This document shows positions 10,905 through 22,056 of a stretch of DNA of 64,000 bases, in pieces. Made by a program: the position numbers and the translations under genes. Numbering within the stretch: the first letter of the stretch is position 1; every line of letters starts with the position of its first letter. The stretch comes from Nageia nagi (lineage: Eukaryota > Pinophyta): positions 62,434,001 to 62,498,000 of the forward strand of contig JBITNC010000001.1 in assembly GCA_050084985.1 (NCBI GenBank), given 5' to 3'. A model generated the notes under the pieces. That model was not told the origin of the DNA, did not search any database, and saw only the letters and a program-made list of their open reading frames with translations.

Positions 10905-12676
10905 TTCAAGGAAATTTAATTTTCTTGATGTTGTAATGTTTTAATATTTTACTATTTTGAGTTGAAGGATTTTATTCACTAGCCTTTGTACATGGAGGTG
11001 CATTAAAAGTTGGCTAGAAAGCCCTCCAATTTGTAACTTGCAACACTCTATATCAGATGAAATATTTCAATCTCCTTTGACTTATTCCTCTATGTAGCAT
11101 CTAGTCAAATTTGGTCTGACAAAATTTTTTGATGGATAGGCTTGGTGTGCCATCCTGAGCCATTACAACACTCCACCACCTACAATCTTTTTTAGCATCC
11201 TCTTCTACAACTTTGTACTTCTTCAGTGACTCCTCCAACAACTTCAACAAGTTTCTCAAACATGTCTTTGATCAAATTCATAGAGCTCTAGCTATATAAA
11301 AGGCTAATTCAACTTTAATCTTATCTAGCTTAGTTGTTGTAGCATCATGTTGCTCATATTATAACTCCTTAATGCCTTAGCCTACTCTGCTTATTTATGT
11401 ACTAGAGAGGAAAGAACATGAGGGGAGAAATCTACAAGCCTGGTGACTACCTAGTCCTTAAGTATAGTGGTTGTTTCTTCCTTTATATCATAGTAGACCT
11501 ATGATTGCCCATGGCATCACATATCAATTTTTCCTTCAAACAGTAGAATCATGGATGCCCCAATGATACCATATTTATTATGGTGGCTACCCTAGTCCTT
11601 TAGCGGTGTGAAGACCATCACACTTTGTCTTTGCATGGCAATGATGGGTATCTATGTTATATTGAACCATCAATTTTTTTATGTGAAATTTTATAGCTTG
11701 TAATCCACTAGATGATATTGTAACATGCCTTAGAGCAATATAGAGAATATTTCATTCATCTCATGGTGTTTATTCATGGAGCTTTCACTATTGTATAATT
11801 GTGTTATTTTTTCTCTTCTTTGGTCCAATTTGTATAATAAAACACTTATGAATCTTGACAATAATGATCAAAGTCTCTTCCATGGTGCTTGTTAGCTACT
11901 TTGTATCATTTTAACCATGTGTACTTGTCTGTTTCCCACTTTGAGCAATGGATTCAAATTTACTCACATCTTTGGACATGCCTATTTCATAATCTTACTT
12001 TTGAGCTCCATGGAGCCTTTTCTTATAGATGCTCATTGAACCCTTTGAATTTCTCTAAATTCTTTTGAATCTTTACCATTGGATGGAGCTTTTTGTATAA
12101 TAATTTTATGGGTGATAGTGCCAAGTTATGTCAAGATGTGTAAAAGTTATAGGCTTTGTACTTATTTCTACCTTCATTGATGTCACCCTCCTTTGAACTG
12201 CAAAATTTCACTTGATCTTTGGCTCTATATGTGGTTGCAAAGCCTTTCCATTTGAATTTGGTTTGAAACTTTATATTTATGCTCCAAAAAATACAAATCT
12301 CTTTCCTTGAGCTTGAGAAATCTTCACTCAAAGTGCAAAGAATCATTCCAAAATGAGTTCATCAATTGGTGGTTGGTGAATCTTGAATTTGACCAAGTTA
12401 TAGCCTTCTACATAACAATATTTTCAATCATATAATATTCCCAATATTTTGGCCAACCCTTGTCTACCAAATACCATCTAACCCCCAACATTTTCATTTG
12501 CTCAATTTTGCACCCAATATTGAGCTCTTTGATTTTCCTAGAGGTTTGGCATTTTCTAGCCAACCTAAAACTATAGAAACCTTGATTTTTTTCACATTGC
12601 ACTCTTTGGCATCCAAAAATGGTTATTTCCCATATGAATTCTTCTTCTTTAGTGCTTATGTATGGGAATAATGAGT
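10905..12676 (-). repeat. Right copy of the 1.75 kb direct repeat
   Basis: This is the direct repeat partner of 8405-10168. Homology extends from 'AAATTTAATTT..CTT' near 10905 to 'GGAATAA' at about 12674. Unlike the left copy, it continues without a break into further coding-like sequence on its right (ORF-X N-terminal half). That argues against the pair being the LTRs of one element and for a copied segment of a gene or element. Confidence 0.7.
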
Positions 12677-13829
12677 TATCATCATACTCTTCTATATATT
12701 TTTCTACTACTACAAATCTTTCTATAGTAATATCTCCCTTAGTGTTCATCATTATTTCTAGTGGTGGAAGTTTGTCAGATGGTACTTCCTCTATCATGTC
12801 CTTATTTTCCATTGATTTAGGGTCTATCCTATCTTGGATTGTTCTTTCTTTGGTATGCCACCTACTTTCCATGTGGTTATCTACCAATTCTTGAACTTCT
12901 AATAGGTCATCTTCTGAATCTAGTCCTCATAATGAACTTAGTTCCCTACTCTTATATATATCCATTTGTAGCTTCTTCTTTTCTCTATCCCTTCATCATT
13001 GATCCCATAATTAATTGTCATATAATTTTCTTATTGTGATTGAATTGGTCACCTCATTTTTCTTCATCTTTGTGTGCTTTGTCTTTCTAAATTTTTCGCT
13101 TATCTCTTTATCATATCCTCATTTTATGAGTTCCCCCTATCAATCATCACATATTTACCCTATCATATCTTTTTCCTCATACCCTTTCCTTCCTTCATAT
13201 TAATTCTTAATTAATCCTTATTCCTATCATATTTCTTCCCTTCCCCTTGTTTACCTCCCACCTACAAGTATGAGAGAGTCTCTAAGGTAGCCCCTTTCTC
13301 AATCAAATATCCTTTACAAATATGTGGAAGGTCTTCTAAAAATATTATTCTAGTTCCCCTAATGAATCTTTCTCTTCTTGCTTCCCATGACACCTAGTCC
13401 TAAACTATAAACTTAGTGGTGTAGGTTTCCAAGGTATTATGTACCCACTCTTCAACTTTGTGCATCCAAGGCTATGTTGATTTTTCTAGTTGTATAAAAT
13501 TCACTTTATCCTACCTAATTTCTGAAATAAGAATGTGTGTTCGAAATTCTTGTTGTTTGGTTATCCACTTCAGAAGTACATCAAGAAATTCACAAAAAAA
13601 GACATCATAGATTTCATCTCCATGAACTAGGTCGATTAATTTACCTTTACTATATCCTTTATGTCAAGTAATCCACTTCTTAAAGTTTTTTAATTCCCTC
13701 AAAAATTAATTTTGTAATGATTTTCATGAAGAAAGAAAAAGTACCCGCTTGTAACTATTACTATGTATTCCACTCAACCATAAAATCCTCTATTTTGTAG
13801 AAGTCCCAACAATGGAACTATTGATCCAT
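11003..13829 (-). pseudogene. ORF-X: unrecognised frame of about 940 codons
   Basis: Starting from an ATG at 13829, a minus-strand frame can be followed to a stop at 11003 with a few shifts (near 13690 and 12410). Between about 13650 and 13250 all five in-frame stops are TAG, consistent with decayed CAG codons. The N-terminal part reads like a globular protein ('KLIDLVHGDEIYDVFF', 'EARRERFIRGTRIIFLEDLP'). An acidic/charged middle (12408-12887, 159 open codons) follows, and then the duplicated C-terminal half with 'EKLVEVVGGVTEEVQSC'. I recognise no domain, no transmembrane segment and no zinc motif. It may be an accessory ORF of a gypsy element or a captured host gene. Confidence 0.55.
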
Positions 13830-14149
13830 CAAATCAGTTGCTAAGGTTATTATCTACAACCAAGAATTGATGGGCAAATGGAAAAAAAGAATAAAGGAAC
13901 AAAAGATAAGCAATTTAGCCACAACAAAAAGGGATTGATTTTTTATTAATAAGAATCCATACAAACTAGTTACAATTATTTATTTATTACACACTCTTTC
14001 TACCATTGGTTCTCTTCTTATCAGGCCCATTCGATGGTCCGTGGAATCATGTCCTTTAGGTCGAAGCTAATGGAGTGGCTAATAGCATTCAATCACTAAC
14101 TACCGATTAGATTTGATGGAATTACATCATGAAATTCTCTCCTAATAAC
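13830..14149. other. Unassigned sequence
   Basis: This stretch lies between the ORF-X start and the recognisable left LTR of element D. It holds no open frame and no repeat partner in the window. The 5' part of the D LTR should lie here if that LTR were complete, but it does not align with 20059-20240. Confidence 0.4.
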
Positions 14150-14225
14150 ACCATTTAGGCACCACATCAACAAGGATGAGTCAACAAACATGTCAGTAAT
14201 GTGCAATTAAAAGTGACTCGCACTA

Positions 14226-14606
14226 AAAAATAAGGAGGTGTGTTTATTTCAAAAGGGTACAGGAACCACAAAGGAGCCATACACCCCACACTAAGGAGAA
14301 AGGAACCATTAGGAAAGTCTTCCATATGGAGGGGGACTGACCTGCCATGTGGTGAACTCTCCACTCTCCCCCACTTTGAAAGGGTGGTCATGTAATTTTA
14401 AAACCAAAAAGGGGCACATGCATAGGAGACCACCTATTAATCAATATGGGAAGGCTCTCCATATGGTGATCTTTCCCCCATAACAGATGAATGACTACAC
14501 CATACCAATCGATGTAGCTCCTTCCACCTTCACACGTTCACATGATCCCATCCTCATAGTCTCTGACAATACCAAGACTTTCAACATGGCCCTTTAATTA
14601 GTCACA
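14226..14606. repeat. Unexplained extra segment in the left LTR of D
   Basis: The right LTR passes directly from CGCACTAA to the next shared block, while the left LTR has about 380 additional bases here. They are richer in G and C than their surroundings and contain two CCATATGG palindromes in otherwise different contexts. I found no clear terminal repeats or target duplication, so this may be an insertion in the left copy or a deletion in the right. Confidence 0.45.
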
Positions 14607-14980
14607 TGTAATTCCACAATTTGTGCACTACCATGCAGTCCCTTTTATTTAGCCGCCCACTTATTTGACCTTTTTAAATGCATTTTGATAGGTTTTGGAA
14701 GGTGCCACAGGATTCAAGGGAGAGGTACCTATTTAAAATAATTTTTTTAGACTTTTCAAAATACCACATATCCAAAGATCATTGCATCTACCCATAGAAA
14801 ACTTAGAAGGTGTAGAGGACTATTTTTTCTTTTAGCCTATTAAAAGAGTCCCTATATTTTCTAGAGAGTTGTAAAGGGGTCCTATTGTCTCATATGATTA
14901 GCTCATGCTTTCTAAAACCAAACCAAACATGGATACTTTTATAATGAAGGTATTTAACCATTTTATTATGGTATTTTGGA

Positions 14981-14988
14981 TATAAAAG
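14981..14988 (+). promoter_or_regulatory. TATA box of the left LTR of D
   Basis: TATAAAAG followed by GAGG is preserved at the equivalent place in the right LTR (21607-21614), as is the downstream 'TATGAGAGCATAGAGGCAT' stretch. This is the probable core promoter for the genomic RNA. Confidence 0.55.
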
Positions 14989-15429
14989 GAGGCATATGAG
15001 AGCATAGAGGCATGTGGAAAAATAATTGAGCAAATTGCTTAGAATTATTTTTAGGAAGAGATTTGTAGAGAGGAAATAATTGTGAGATAGAGAGACTATG
15101 TTGCATTGTTAATAGAGTATTATAGGAGCATTGTACATGTTCAAGGCATGATCTTGGAAACATTGTGAAGCCCATGCTGAAGGCATTTGTATTACACCTT
15201 CAAATTAAGAAAGCTTTTGGTTGATGTTGGGGTTTTTTTCCTAAAGGAAGGGTTTCCTCAGGGTACATTGGTGTCATTTTATGGGTGATGTTCTCTCTCT
15301 TTCTTATATTTCATTTTCTTCCAAAGTATCATAATATCTTCATTATTTTCTAGTTAGAAGTTAAGTTTGGAGTGGTTATAAAGTAAGGGAAATATTAAAA
15401 TTAGTTTTAAAGATTTTATGGATCACATT

Positions 15430-15441
15430 TGGTACCAGAGG
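15430..15441 (+). other. Primer-binding site of element D
   Basis: TGGTACCAGAGG begins four bases after the LTR end. It differs at one internal position from the common plant initiator-Met PBS start TGGTATCAGAG. This supports both the LTR boundary and the plus orientation. Confidence 0.75.
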
Positions 15442-15522
15442 TCATGTTTATGATCATATAGGGAATATGATTTTTTTTAGCTAATCTTGCATGTTAGAGT
15501 TTCTTATGCCAAATATTATTTC

Positions 15523-16590
15523 ATGATTACTAGATCAAGGAGCAAGAAGGGAGAAGATAAATTAGTGAAGCCTAATCTAGAGCTTGGATCAAGGATTTGG
15601 GCTACAACACAAAGAACGTCATCCATGGAGTTTGAAGAAGAGACAACTCCACCTCCTCAATTTGAAGAAAGAAATGTTGCATAAGAGATCAAGGAATGTA
15701 AAGAGATGTTCCAACAAATAATGATTCAAATGGGATCACTTCAACTTCAAGACATGAAGAAAGGTGGAGAAGGATCAAGTAAGGATCTTCAAGGTACCAA
15801 AGGTGATGATATTAAATCTAAGAATGGTAATGCTAGTACATACTTTCTCAAGAATTCATCACTTAAGGTTAAAGGTAAATTTTGATTTAACTCTATTTAA
15901 TGGAGAAATCAATGCTGAAAAACTTGATTATTGATTTAAGAAAATTGAATTCTATTCTAGAGTTCAACATAGAGAAATGATTCGATTGGCTACTTTCAAG
16001 TTAAGTTTGAATGCTTTTGTTTGGTGGGAGAACCATTTAGAATCTAATTTATATGAACTTGAAAACACATGGAAGGAGTTTGTAGAATTGCTAAGGGACC
16101 AATTCTATCCACTTATGTATAGAGAAAACATAATCATGGAATTGCCAAATATCATACAAAACAAGGGACAAAGTGTTCAAGAGTACATTACAAAAATTTA
16201 TAAGAAGCCCAACATGCTAAGTATATCTTTGGATAGTCAAGATACTCTCTTTAAGTACAATGGTGGTTTACATAGAAATTTGAGGCATACACTTTTGATG
16301 TTTAATCCCACAAATTTGGATCAAGTGTATGTGCAAGCAACTTATTTAGAAGGTAGAGGTAAAAATGTACAAGATGATAGAGAGAGTAAGAATTTCATTC
16401 CTAAGCATCAATTTGATACAGGAAAGGGAAAAATAAATCTCTCAAAAAGACTACTTCTACATTATGTAAAGAAGATGAATATAATCATTTTCCACATTGT
16501 CAAAAAGTAGGAAATCTTGAGACAAATTGTTGGAAGTTTCATCTTGAACTTCGTTGTAAAATGTATTCAAAAAATTAAAAAACTACAAAT
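15523..16590 (+). pseudogene. Element D gag
   Basis: Gag starts at an ATG at 15523 (MITRSRSKKGEDK). It continues through a 177-codon open stretch (15977-16510) that matches the capsid domain: 'FVWWENHLESN', 'RDQFYP', 'QSVQEYITKIYKK' and 'GGLHRNLRHTLLMFNP'. A nucleocapsid remnant, 'HCQKVGNLETNCWKFH', follows in another frame at about 16480-16540, so there is a frameshift after the capsid. There are also a stop at 15682 and a shift near 15880. Gag forms the virus-like particle that packages the element RNA. Confidence 0.8.
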
Positions 16591-16593
16591 ACT

Positions 16594-17110
16594 ATGAAAG
16601 TAGATGTAGAGGATAAATCAGGTAATGATGAAAGTCTTTCTTGTATGGCTTTGCAAGGGGATTATAAATCACATGAGGAAATGAAAAGGATAGAACTTTT
16701 TCATGTTAAGGTACAAGTTAAAAGAACATGTATTGATGCTTTGTTTGATCTAGGATCTCAAGCTAACTTAATTGTAGAAGAATATGTAAAGAGTCTTGAG
16801 TTGCATACACAGCCACATCCACATCCATATCCTTACCCATTGGGTTGGGTACATGGTGATGCTAAACTACAAGTAATAAGATAATGCAAAATAGGGTTTT
16901 CTATTGACATCAATTTTAGTTATAAAGTTATCTTGGATGTTGTTCCTTTGGATATATGTGGGATTATCTTGGGAAGTCCCTATTTGTATGATAGAGATGC
17001 ATATTTCTATAGGATACAAAACAAGTATAGACTCCTTAAGGATGGCATAACTTACATGATTAAAAGTCATCAAAGTAAAAAGAATGTATCTCTCATTACT
17101 ACACAATAAG
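16594..17110 (+). pseudogene. Element D aspartic protease
   Basis: A 96-codon open stretch carries 'IDALFDLGSQANLI', the active-site loop of a retropepsin with the usual Ser/Thr after Asp replaced by Leu. After a stop at 16882 the frame resumes with 'ILGSPYLYDRDA', matching the family's second conserved block. The oddity 'QPHPHPYPYP' near 16812 is a short His-Pro/Tyr-Pro run that may be local slippage. The protease would have cleaved the gag-pol polyprotein. Confidence 0.7.
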
Positions 17111-17249
17111 TGAAAAGACTAATCAATGTAGGTCAAAGATTTGTTCTTGAGGTGGTAAGACTTCAAGATAAGAAGGTTGACATCATCCATGTTCTTGAGG
17201 GTTGTGAGCCTTAACATGAAGATGAGGTAAAGAAAATCATAACAAAATT

Positions 17250-18060
17250 TGATGATCTTTTTTAGTTGCAACAAGATGCTACACTTCCAAATATTAGCTT
17301 GTATTGCCAATTGATTATAGAGAGTGAAGAAATAAAGAAGGAAGTTGAAGACTTGCTAAATTAAAAAGTCATTCGCCCAAACACTTCACCATGTGGATCA
17401 TCTATTGTCTTGGCACCAAAGATGGTTCATAATGCATGTGTGTTGATTATAGAGCTCTTAATTAGATAATGGAAAAAAATTGATATTCCTTTCCTCATAT
17501 TGATGATCTCATAGACCAACTTCAATATGCTATGTTCTTTACAAAGTTAGATATTAGAAGTGATTATCATCAATTTCGTATTAATGAAGAGGATATTTGA
17601 AAAATTGCATTCAAAACTAAATAAGGGTTATTTGAATGGTTAGTTTTCCTATTTGGGCTATGCAATGCACCAACTAGATTTATGAGAGTTATGAATGAGG
17701 TATTGAAACCTTTCATTGATTAATTTGTTGTTGTGTATCTAGATGATATTCTTGTCTACAATCAAACATAGAATGATCATATGATTCACATAAGACAAGT
17801 ATTTGAAGTACTAAGGAAAGCAAAACTCTTGTTGAAAATGTGTAAGTGTGAATTTTCTAGGAAAAAATTAGTCTATCTTAGGCACATAGTTGGAGGTGAC
17901 CAACTAAAGATAGATCCTACAAAAGTGGAGGCCATCATGCCCACTAATGTCATAGAGACTAGAAGTTTCCTTCAAGTAGTTCACTATCTTAGAAAGTTTA
18001 TTACTAACTTTTCATTTATTGCCTCACCACTTCATGCTATTATAGGAAGTCATGGATTTC
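17250..18060 (+). pseudogene. Element D reverse transcriptase
   Basis: The domain opens with a 'VEDLLN.KVIRPNTSPCGS' type segment. The catalytic box 'VVVYLDDILVYN' is intact at about 17730-17765. 'HIRQVFEVLRKAKLLLKMCK' and 'LRHIVGGDQLKIDPTKVEAI' follow, the thumb-side sequence of gypsy RTs (145 open codons from 17781). Several stops (for example at 17364 and 17599) and frame changes in the palm make it non-functional. Both YLDD aspartates survive. Confidence 0.85.
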
Positions 18061-18500
18061 AATGGGGAGGAAAGAAAAAAATGCTTTCAATTAGTTGGAA
18101 AGGAAGATCAGCAATGCTCCAGTTATTTCCTTGCCTAATCATTAACAATCTTTTGAGATTGATATCGATGCTAGTGACTATGTCATGGGAGTTGTATTAT
18201 TATAGAATAAATGTATAATATGTTACCATTTAGAGATGTTCAGTGGTGGGGTAAGAAACTACCCTACTTATGATAAAGAGTTATATGCATTGGTACAAAG
18301 TGTTAAAAAATGGAAACATTATTTGGTGGGGAAAAAAACTATTATTCATACTGATCATTAGCCTTTACAGTATTTGCAATCATAATCTAAGTTGCAGCAA
18401 ACTAGGCACTTCCATTGGATGGGATTCTTACAACAATTCCATTTAGTGATCAAGTATAAGAAAGGTACCCACAACAAGTTAGCGGATGTGCTATCCCAAC
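18061..18500 (+). pseudogene. Element D RNase H
   Basis: The end of the domain is clear: 'RHFHWMGFLQQFHLVIKYKK' then 'THNKLADVLSQP'. This corresponds to the usual 'F.+.Y+.G..N..ADALSR' end. Upstream, '[19 protein letters not shown]' is legible in broken frames around 18260-18330. It is a single domain with no second archaeal-type RNase H after it, unlike element C. Confidence 0.75.
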
Positions 18501-18539
18501 CTCTAGTTTCCATAGTTGGAATAATTCTTCAAAATAGTT

Positions 18540-19830
18540 CTTTGGTTCATGAAGGTTACAGAGAACAATATGTTGAAGATCCTAATTTCAAGGAAGTCTA
18601 TCAAAGAATATTTCAAGGTGGTGATGATGGTAATATTGACTATCATGTGCATGATGAATTTCTTTTTCACTTGGTTAAATTTTGTATTTCTAGCAGTGAG
18701 AGAAATCATCTCATACAAGAAACCCACACTTCTCGCACTACGGGATATTTTGGTGTTGGTAAAACTATTGCTAACTTACAATATATGTAAAGGCATGTAG
18801 AGACCAAGAATTCTATTGCTAACATGTATCCAAGTATATTAGAGGTTATGTACTATGCAATGTAGGCAAACCAAGTAATAGAAATCTTGGTCTCTACATG
18901 CCTTTACGTATTCCTACATGGTCATGGGAGGATATTTCTATGGATTTTGTGGGTGGTTTACCTTGTTCAAAAAGAGATTATGATTACTTATTTTTGGTAG
19001 TTGATCATTTTAGTAAAATGTGTATTTTAATGCCATGTAAAAAGTTGATCATAGAAAAAGATGCAGCCAATTGTTTCTTTGATAATGTATGGGTTCATTT
19101 TGGTCTTCTTAGTTCTATTATTTCATATAGGGATTCCAGGTTTCTTGAAAAGTTTTGGACATCTTTGTGAGAGAAGATGGACACCAACTTGAAAAGAAGT
19201 ATTACATTTCATCCATAAACAGATGGACAAACCAAGGTGGTAAATAGATTTGTGGTACATCTTTTGAGAGGGTATTGTGGAAAGCATCCTAAGACATAGA
19301 ATGAACATTGGGCTACATTCAACATGCATACAATTGGGCTCTTCATTCATCCATCAATAAGACATCTTTTGAGACATGTTTTGGCTACTTGCCAAAATCT
19401 CCTTTTGACATGGCCTTTTCTTCTTCAAGTGATGGAGATTCCAATCTTCATAGTGAGGGGAATGTGCAAAGAAGTTCATTGAAAGGATTCAATTGGTTCA
19501 TTAGAAGGTGTAAGAACAATTTGGAAAAGAGTCAAGCAAAGTACAAGAAAAAGCATGATCATCATCGTGTGGATCATAAATTTCATGTTAGAGATCAAGT
19601 ATGGCTTTACCTTAGTAAGGAAAGATTTCATGGTATAGGAAATAAATTGAAACCATTAAGGTATGGTCCATTCACAATTATTGCTAAAGTCAATGAGAAT
19701 GCTTTTTGTTTGAATCTAACACCATACATGCAAATATATTCAATTATGAATGTAGAAAACTTGAAATTGTATGAACCAGCACTAATCATAGATGAAGATG
19801 AGGAAAGTGTTGTTTTACCTTCAATTGATG
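18540..19830 (+). pseudogene. Element D integrase
   Basis: An N-terminal zinc-binding region at about 18640-18800 ends in 'TGYFGVGKTIANL'. The core follows at 18898-19170 with 'MDFVGGLPCSKRDYDYL' (first catalytic Asp present). The second motif reads 'ISYRDSRFLEKFW', with Tyr where the catalytic Asp of S-D-R is expected. The third reads 'GQTKVVNRF', with Lys for the catalytic Glu. The C-terminal DNA-binding part is a 202-codon stretch (19308-19916) with 'QVWLYLSKERFHGIGNKLKP'. The enzyme would insert the cDNA, but two of three catalytic residues are gone. Confidence 0.85.
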
Positions 19831-19879
19831 ATTTAGCTCCTAAGCATACGGACGAGTTACCTAAGGATATGGCCTTGGA

Positions 19880-20010
19880 AAAGAAGAATAGATCATATCG
19901 CAATTGGCACAAATGAGGTTTGGTGTATTGGCTTGAAGGGCCAACATCCCGTAAAGGCCAAATGGTTCAAGGTTGATCCGGTAAGGGAATTATACCCTCA
20001 TCTCATTTTT
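19880..20010 (+). pseudogene. Chromodomain-like tail of element D integrase
   Basis: After the integrase C-terminal region, in two frames joined by a one-base shift near 19945, the sequence reads 'VYWLEG' and then 'HPVKAKWFKVDPVRELYPHL'. The spacing of Tyr, Trp/Leu, Gly, a second Trp and a PHL end resembles the chromodomain of plant chromoviruses (Y.V.W.G....A.W). Such domains guide integration to marked chromatin. The match is short, so the call is tentative. Confidence 0.45.
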
Positions 20011-20048
20011 TCATTTTAAATGCTTTTGGGGACCAAATGCTTTCTCAG

Positions 20049-20058
20049 TGGGGAGGTA
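20049..20058 (+). other. Polypurine tract of element D
   Basis: TGGGGAGGTA lies directly before the right LTR, which starts TGATC at 20059. The LTR terminal sequences TGATC and GATCA are inverted repeats of each other, supporting this boundary. Confidence 0.6.
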
Positions 20059-20408
20059 TGATCTAAAATTTAGATCAGTGTAAAATGTTTTGTAATATAT
20101 CTCATCTTGTAGAGCTCCTCTTTAGCTTTTCGATGTTTCAAACTGATCAAAAATCGATTCCATATGAAAAAGATATGAAAATTCAATTTTTTTTGTTTTA
20201 ATTAAAAAAATAAGAAGACAAAATTAAATGTGGATCCCACCGCTACACCATGTAGTGCCACATCAGCAAGGATTAATCAGCAAACGTATTAGCATTAGGG
20301 ACCCGCACTAATGCACGAATCCCACCGTCTGTGCACTGCCACACGATCCCATATTATTTGTCCGCCCACTTTTTAAATGCACTTTGAAAGGTTTTGGAAG
20401 GTGCCACG

Positions 20409-21339
20409 CAGGCCTGGAATTTAAAAAAAAACTTCGCCTGTCAATTAATATTTTTTTACGTCTTTTATTTTAAAATGGCTGTCAAGTTACGTTTTCTTTG
20501 ATTTAATAATCTTACAATACATTATTATATTATATTTAAATGTAAAAATGTAATCGACTGTAAACTCAAATTACATGTATTTTAAAACTCTTAATGAATT
20601 GAATTACTATTATCATTATTCTTCTATTATTTGTTTCAAAAAATTGAAAGCATCATAATATTCTACTAAATCAATAGGGTATCAAAACTTCAAAATGCAA
20701 TATATTTAAAATAAAATTTAAAATAACCTTAAATATGAATGAAATCACACAATTTATGGTAAACATACCAAAAAAACTTTAAAATTTATGAAGAAAAAAT
20801 TACTATATAATTGTGTACTACATATCTTTCAGAAATGTATAAAACTTTGAAGAAATTAGAAATACCAAATACCTTCATAATTGTGCTTTGAAGAGATATT
20901 TAAATGTTTGAAAACTAAATACAGCTGCTGCTTCACGACAGCAACTACAAATCCGAGCAAATTCTACCTTTGTTAAATGTGTTTACAAATACTCAAGTTT
21001 CCCTAAATTTAATTGCCATTTCTATTTGCTCCATTACGTTTGACCCTTTACACTTTAGCATGCAGTATCACGGATGCCAACTACTTAACACGTTTTTAAC
21101 AAATGTTTAAGACACTCAAATTTTGAAATTGAACCGTGAATCTCCGCGGTAAACTGATAGATAAAAATTTATGAACGAGACTAAAGATTGAAATGTTATA
21201 TATATATATATTTTTACGTTAATTTTACGATTTTGATTTTTTAACAAATATCAATTTTGATGGTTATATTTTAACAAAGATCATAAAAAATGTTTGAATA
21301 TCGAAAAAATGTCTAAATGCCCATATAATTCCAGGGTTG
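20409..21339. mobile_element. Non-autonomous hAT-like DNA transposon, 931 bp
   Basis: The insertion is defined by comparison with the left LTR of D, where the flanks are contiguous (GGTGCCAC|AGGATTC). Its ends read CAGGCCTGGAATT and, on the other strand, CAACCCTGGAATT, matching at 11 of 13 positions. It is flanked by GTGCCACG and GTGCCATG, an 8 bp target duplication with one change. An 8 bp duplication together with a CA-starting short terminal inverted repeat is the hAT pattern. The interior is AT-rich without a transposase frame, so it must have been moved by an enzyme supplied elsewhere. Confidence 0.75.
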
Positions 21340-21606
21340 GTGCCATGAGATTCAAGGGAGAGTCGCCTATTCAAAATAATTTTTTTAGACTTTTCAAAGT
21401 GCCACATGTCTAAAGATCATTGGATCCTTCCATAGTAAACTTAGAAAGTGCAGCGTTTTAAAAGAGCTCCTATATTTTCCAGAGAATAGTAAAGGGGTCT
21501 TATTATCTTATATCATTAGCTCATACTTTTTAAAATGAAATTAAATATGGAGACTTTCATAATGAAGTTAGTTAGCCATTTTATTATTTTAATATAGTAT
21601 TTTGGC

Positions 21607-21614
21607 TATAAAAG
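21607..21614 (+). promoter_or_regulatory. TATA box of the right LTR of D
   Basis: TATAAAAG sits in the same context as at 14981 in the left LTR. Confidence 0.55.
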
Positions 21615-22056
21615 GAGGGGTATGAGAGCATAGAGGCATATGGAAAAATAATTGAGCAAATTGCTTAGAATTGTTTTTAGGAAGAGATTTGTAGAGAGGA
21701 AGAATTGTGAGATAGAGAGACTATGTTGCATTGTTAATAAAGTATTGTAGGAGCATTGCAGGTGTTCAAGTTATGCTCTTAGCAATATTGTGAAGCTTAT
21801 GTTGGAGGCATTTGTATTACACATTCAAATTAAGGAAGCTTTTGGTTGATGTTGGGGTTTTATTCTTGAATGAAGGGTTTCCCTAGAGTACATTGATGTC
21901 TCATTTTGTAGGTGTTGATCTCTCTCTTTCTTATATTTTATTATTTTGCAAAGTATCCTAATTTCTTCATTATGTTTCATGCACTTATAAGTTATGTGTG
22001 GAGTGGTTTTAAACTAAGGGAAATATTAAAATAATTTTCAAAGAGTTTATGGATCA

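Larger units (their letters stand above)
14150..15425 (+). repeat. Left (5') LTR of element D, 5'-truncated
   Basis: This aligns with 20240-22056 in blocks. 'CACATCA.CAAGGAT' (14164) begins the match; 'AAATGCATTTTGATAGGTTTTGGAAGG' and everything from 14700 to the end follow. It terminates in GGATCA, as the right copy does. Relative to the right copy it lacks the first 180 or so bases and the 931 bp hAT-like insertion, and it has about 380 extra bases at 14226-14606. Confidence 0.75.
14150..22056 (+). mobile_element. Element D: Ty3/gypsy retrotransposon, probably chromovirus
   Basis: The order on the plus strand is LTR, PBS, gag, protease, RT, RNase H, integrase, chromodomain-like tail, polypurine tract, LTR. 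The PBS resembles initiator Met tRNA, there is no second RNase H domain, and a chromodomain-like segment follows integrase; together these fit the chromovirus branch. The left LTR lacks its 5' end and carries an unexplained insertion of about 380 bp. The right LTR carries a hAT-like insertion. Every coding domain has stops or shifts. Confidence 0.85.
20059..22056 (+). repeat. Right (3') LTR of element D
   Basis: It begins TGATCTAAAA and ends GGATCA, about 2.0 kb including the internal 931 bp hAT-like insertion, so the LTR proper is about 1.06 kb. From 21340 on it aligns with 14700-15425 almost without gaps, including the TATA box and the 'GTTTTTAGGAAGAGATTTGT' block. Confidence 0.8.

Noticed and set aside
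8405-12676. Direct repeats of 1.75 kb read as the LTR pair of a non-autonomous element with PBS and polypurine tract in the spacer
   Set aside because: The right copy is continuous with coding-like sequence to 13829,the two copies share a minus-strand reading frame, and the spacer-side ends are not TG...CA. A copied gene segment explains more, although the PBS-like motifs remain unexplained.
12619-13203. Three overlapping plus-strand open frames of 62-91 codons
   Set aside because: They lie antisense to ORF-X, whose minus-strand frame is coherent over a much longer span. Their composition is mostly Ser, Leu, Phe and Ile, as expected from the complement of that coding strand.
14167-14391. Minus-strand 74-codon open frame
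   Set aside because: It falls across the LTR of element D and its extra segment, has no recognisable motif and is not conserved in the right LTR.
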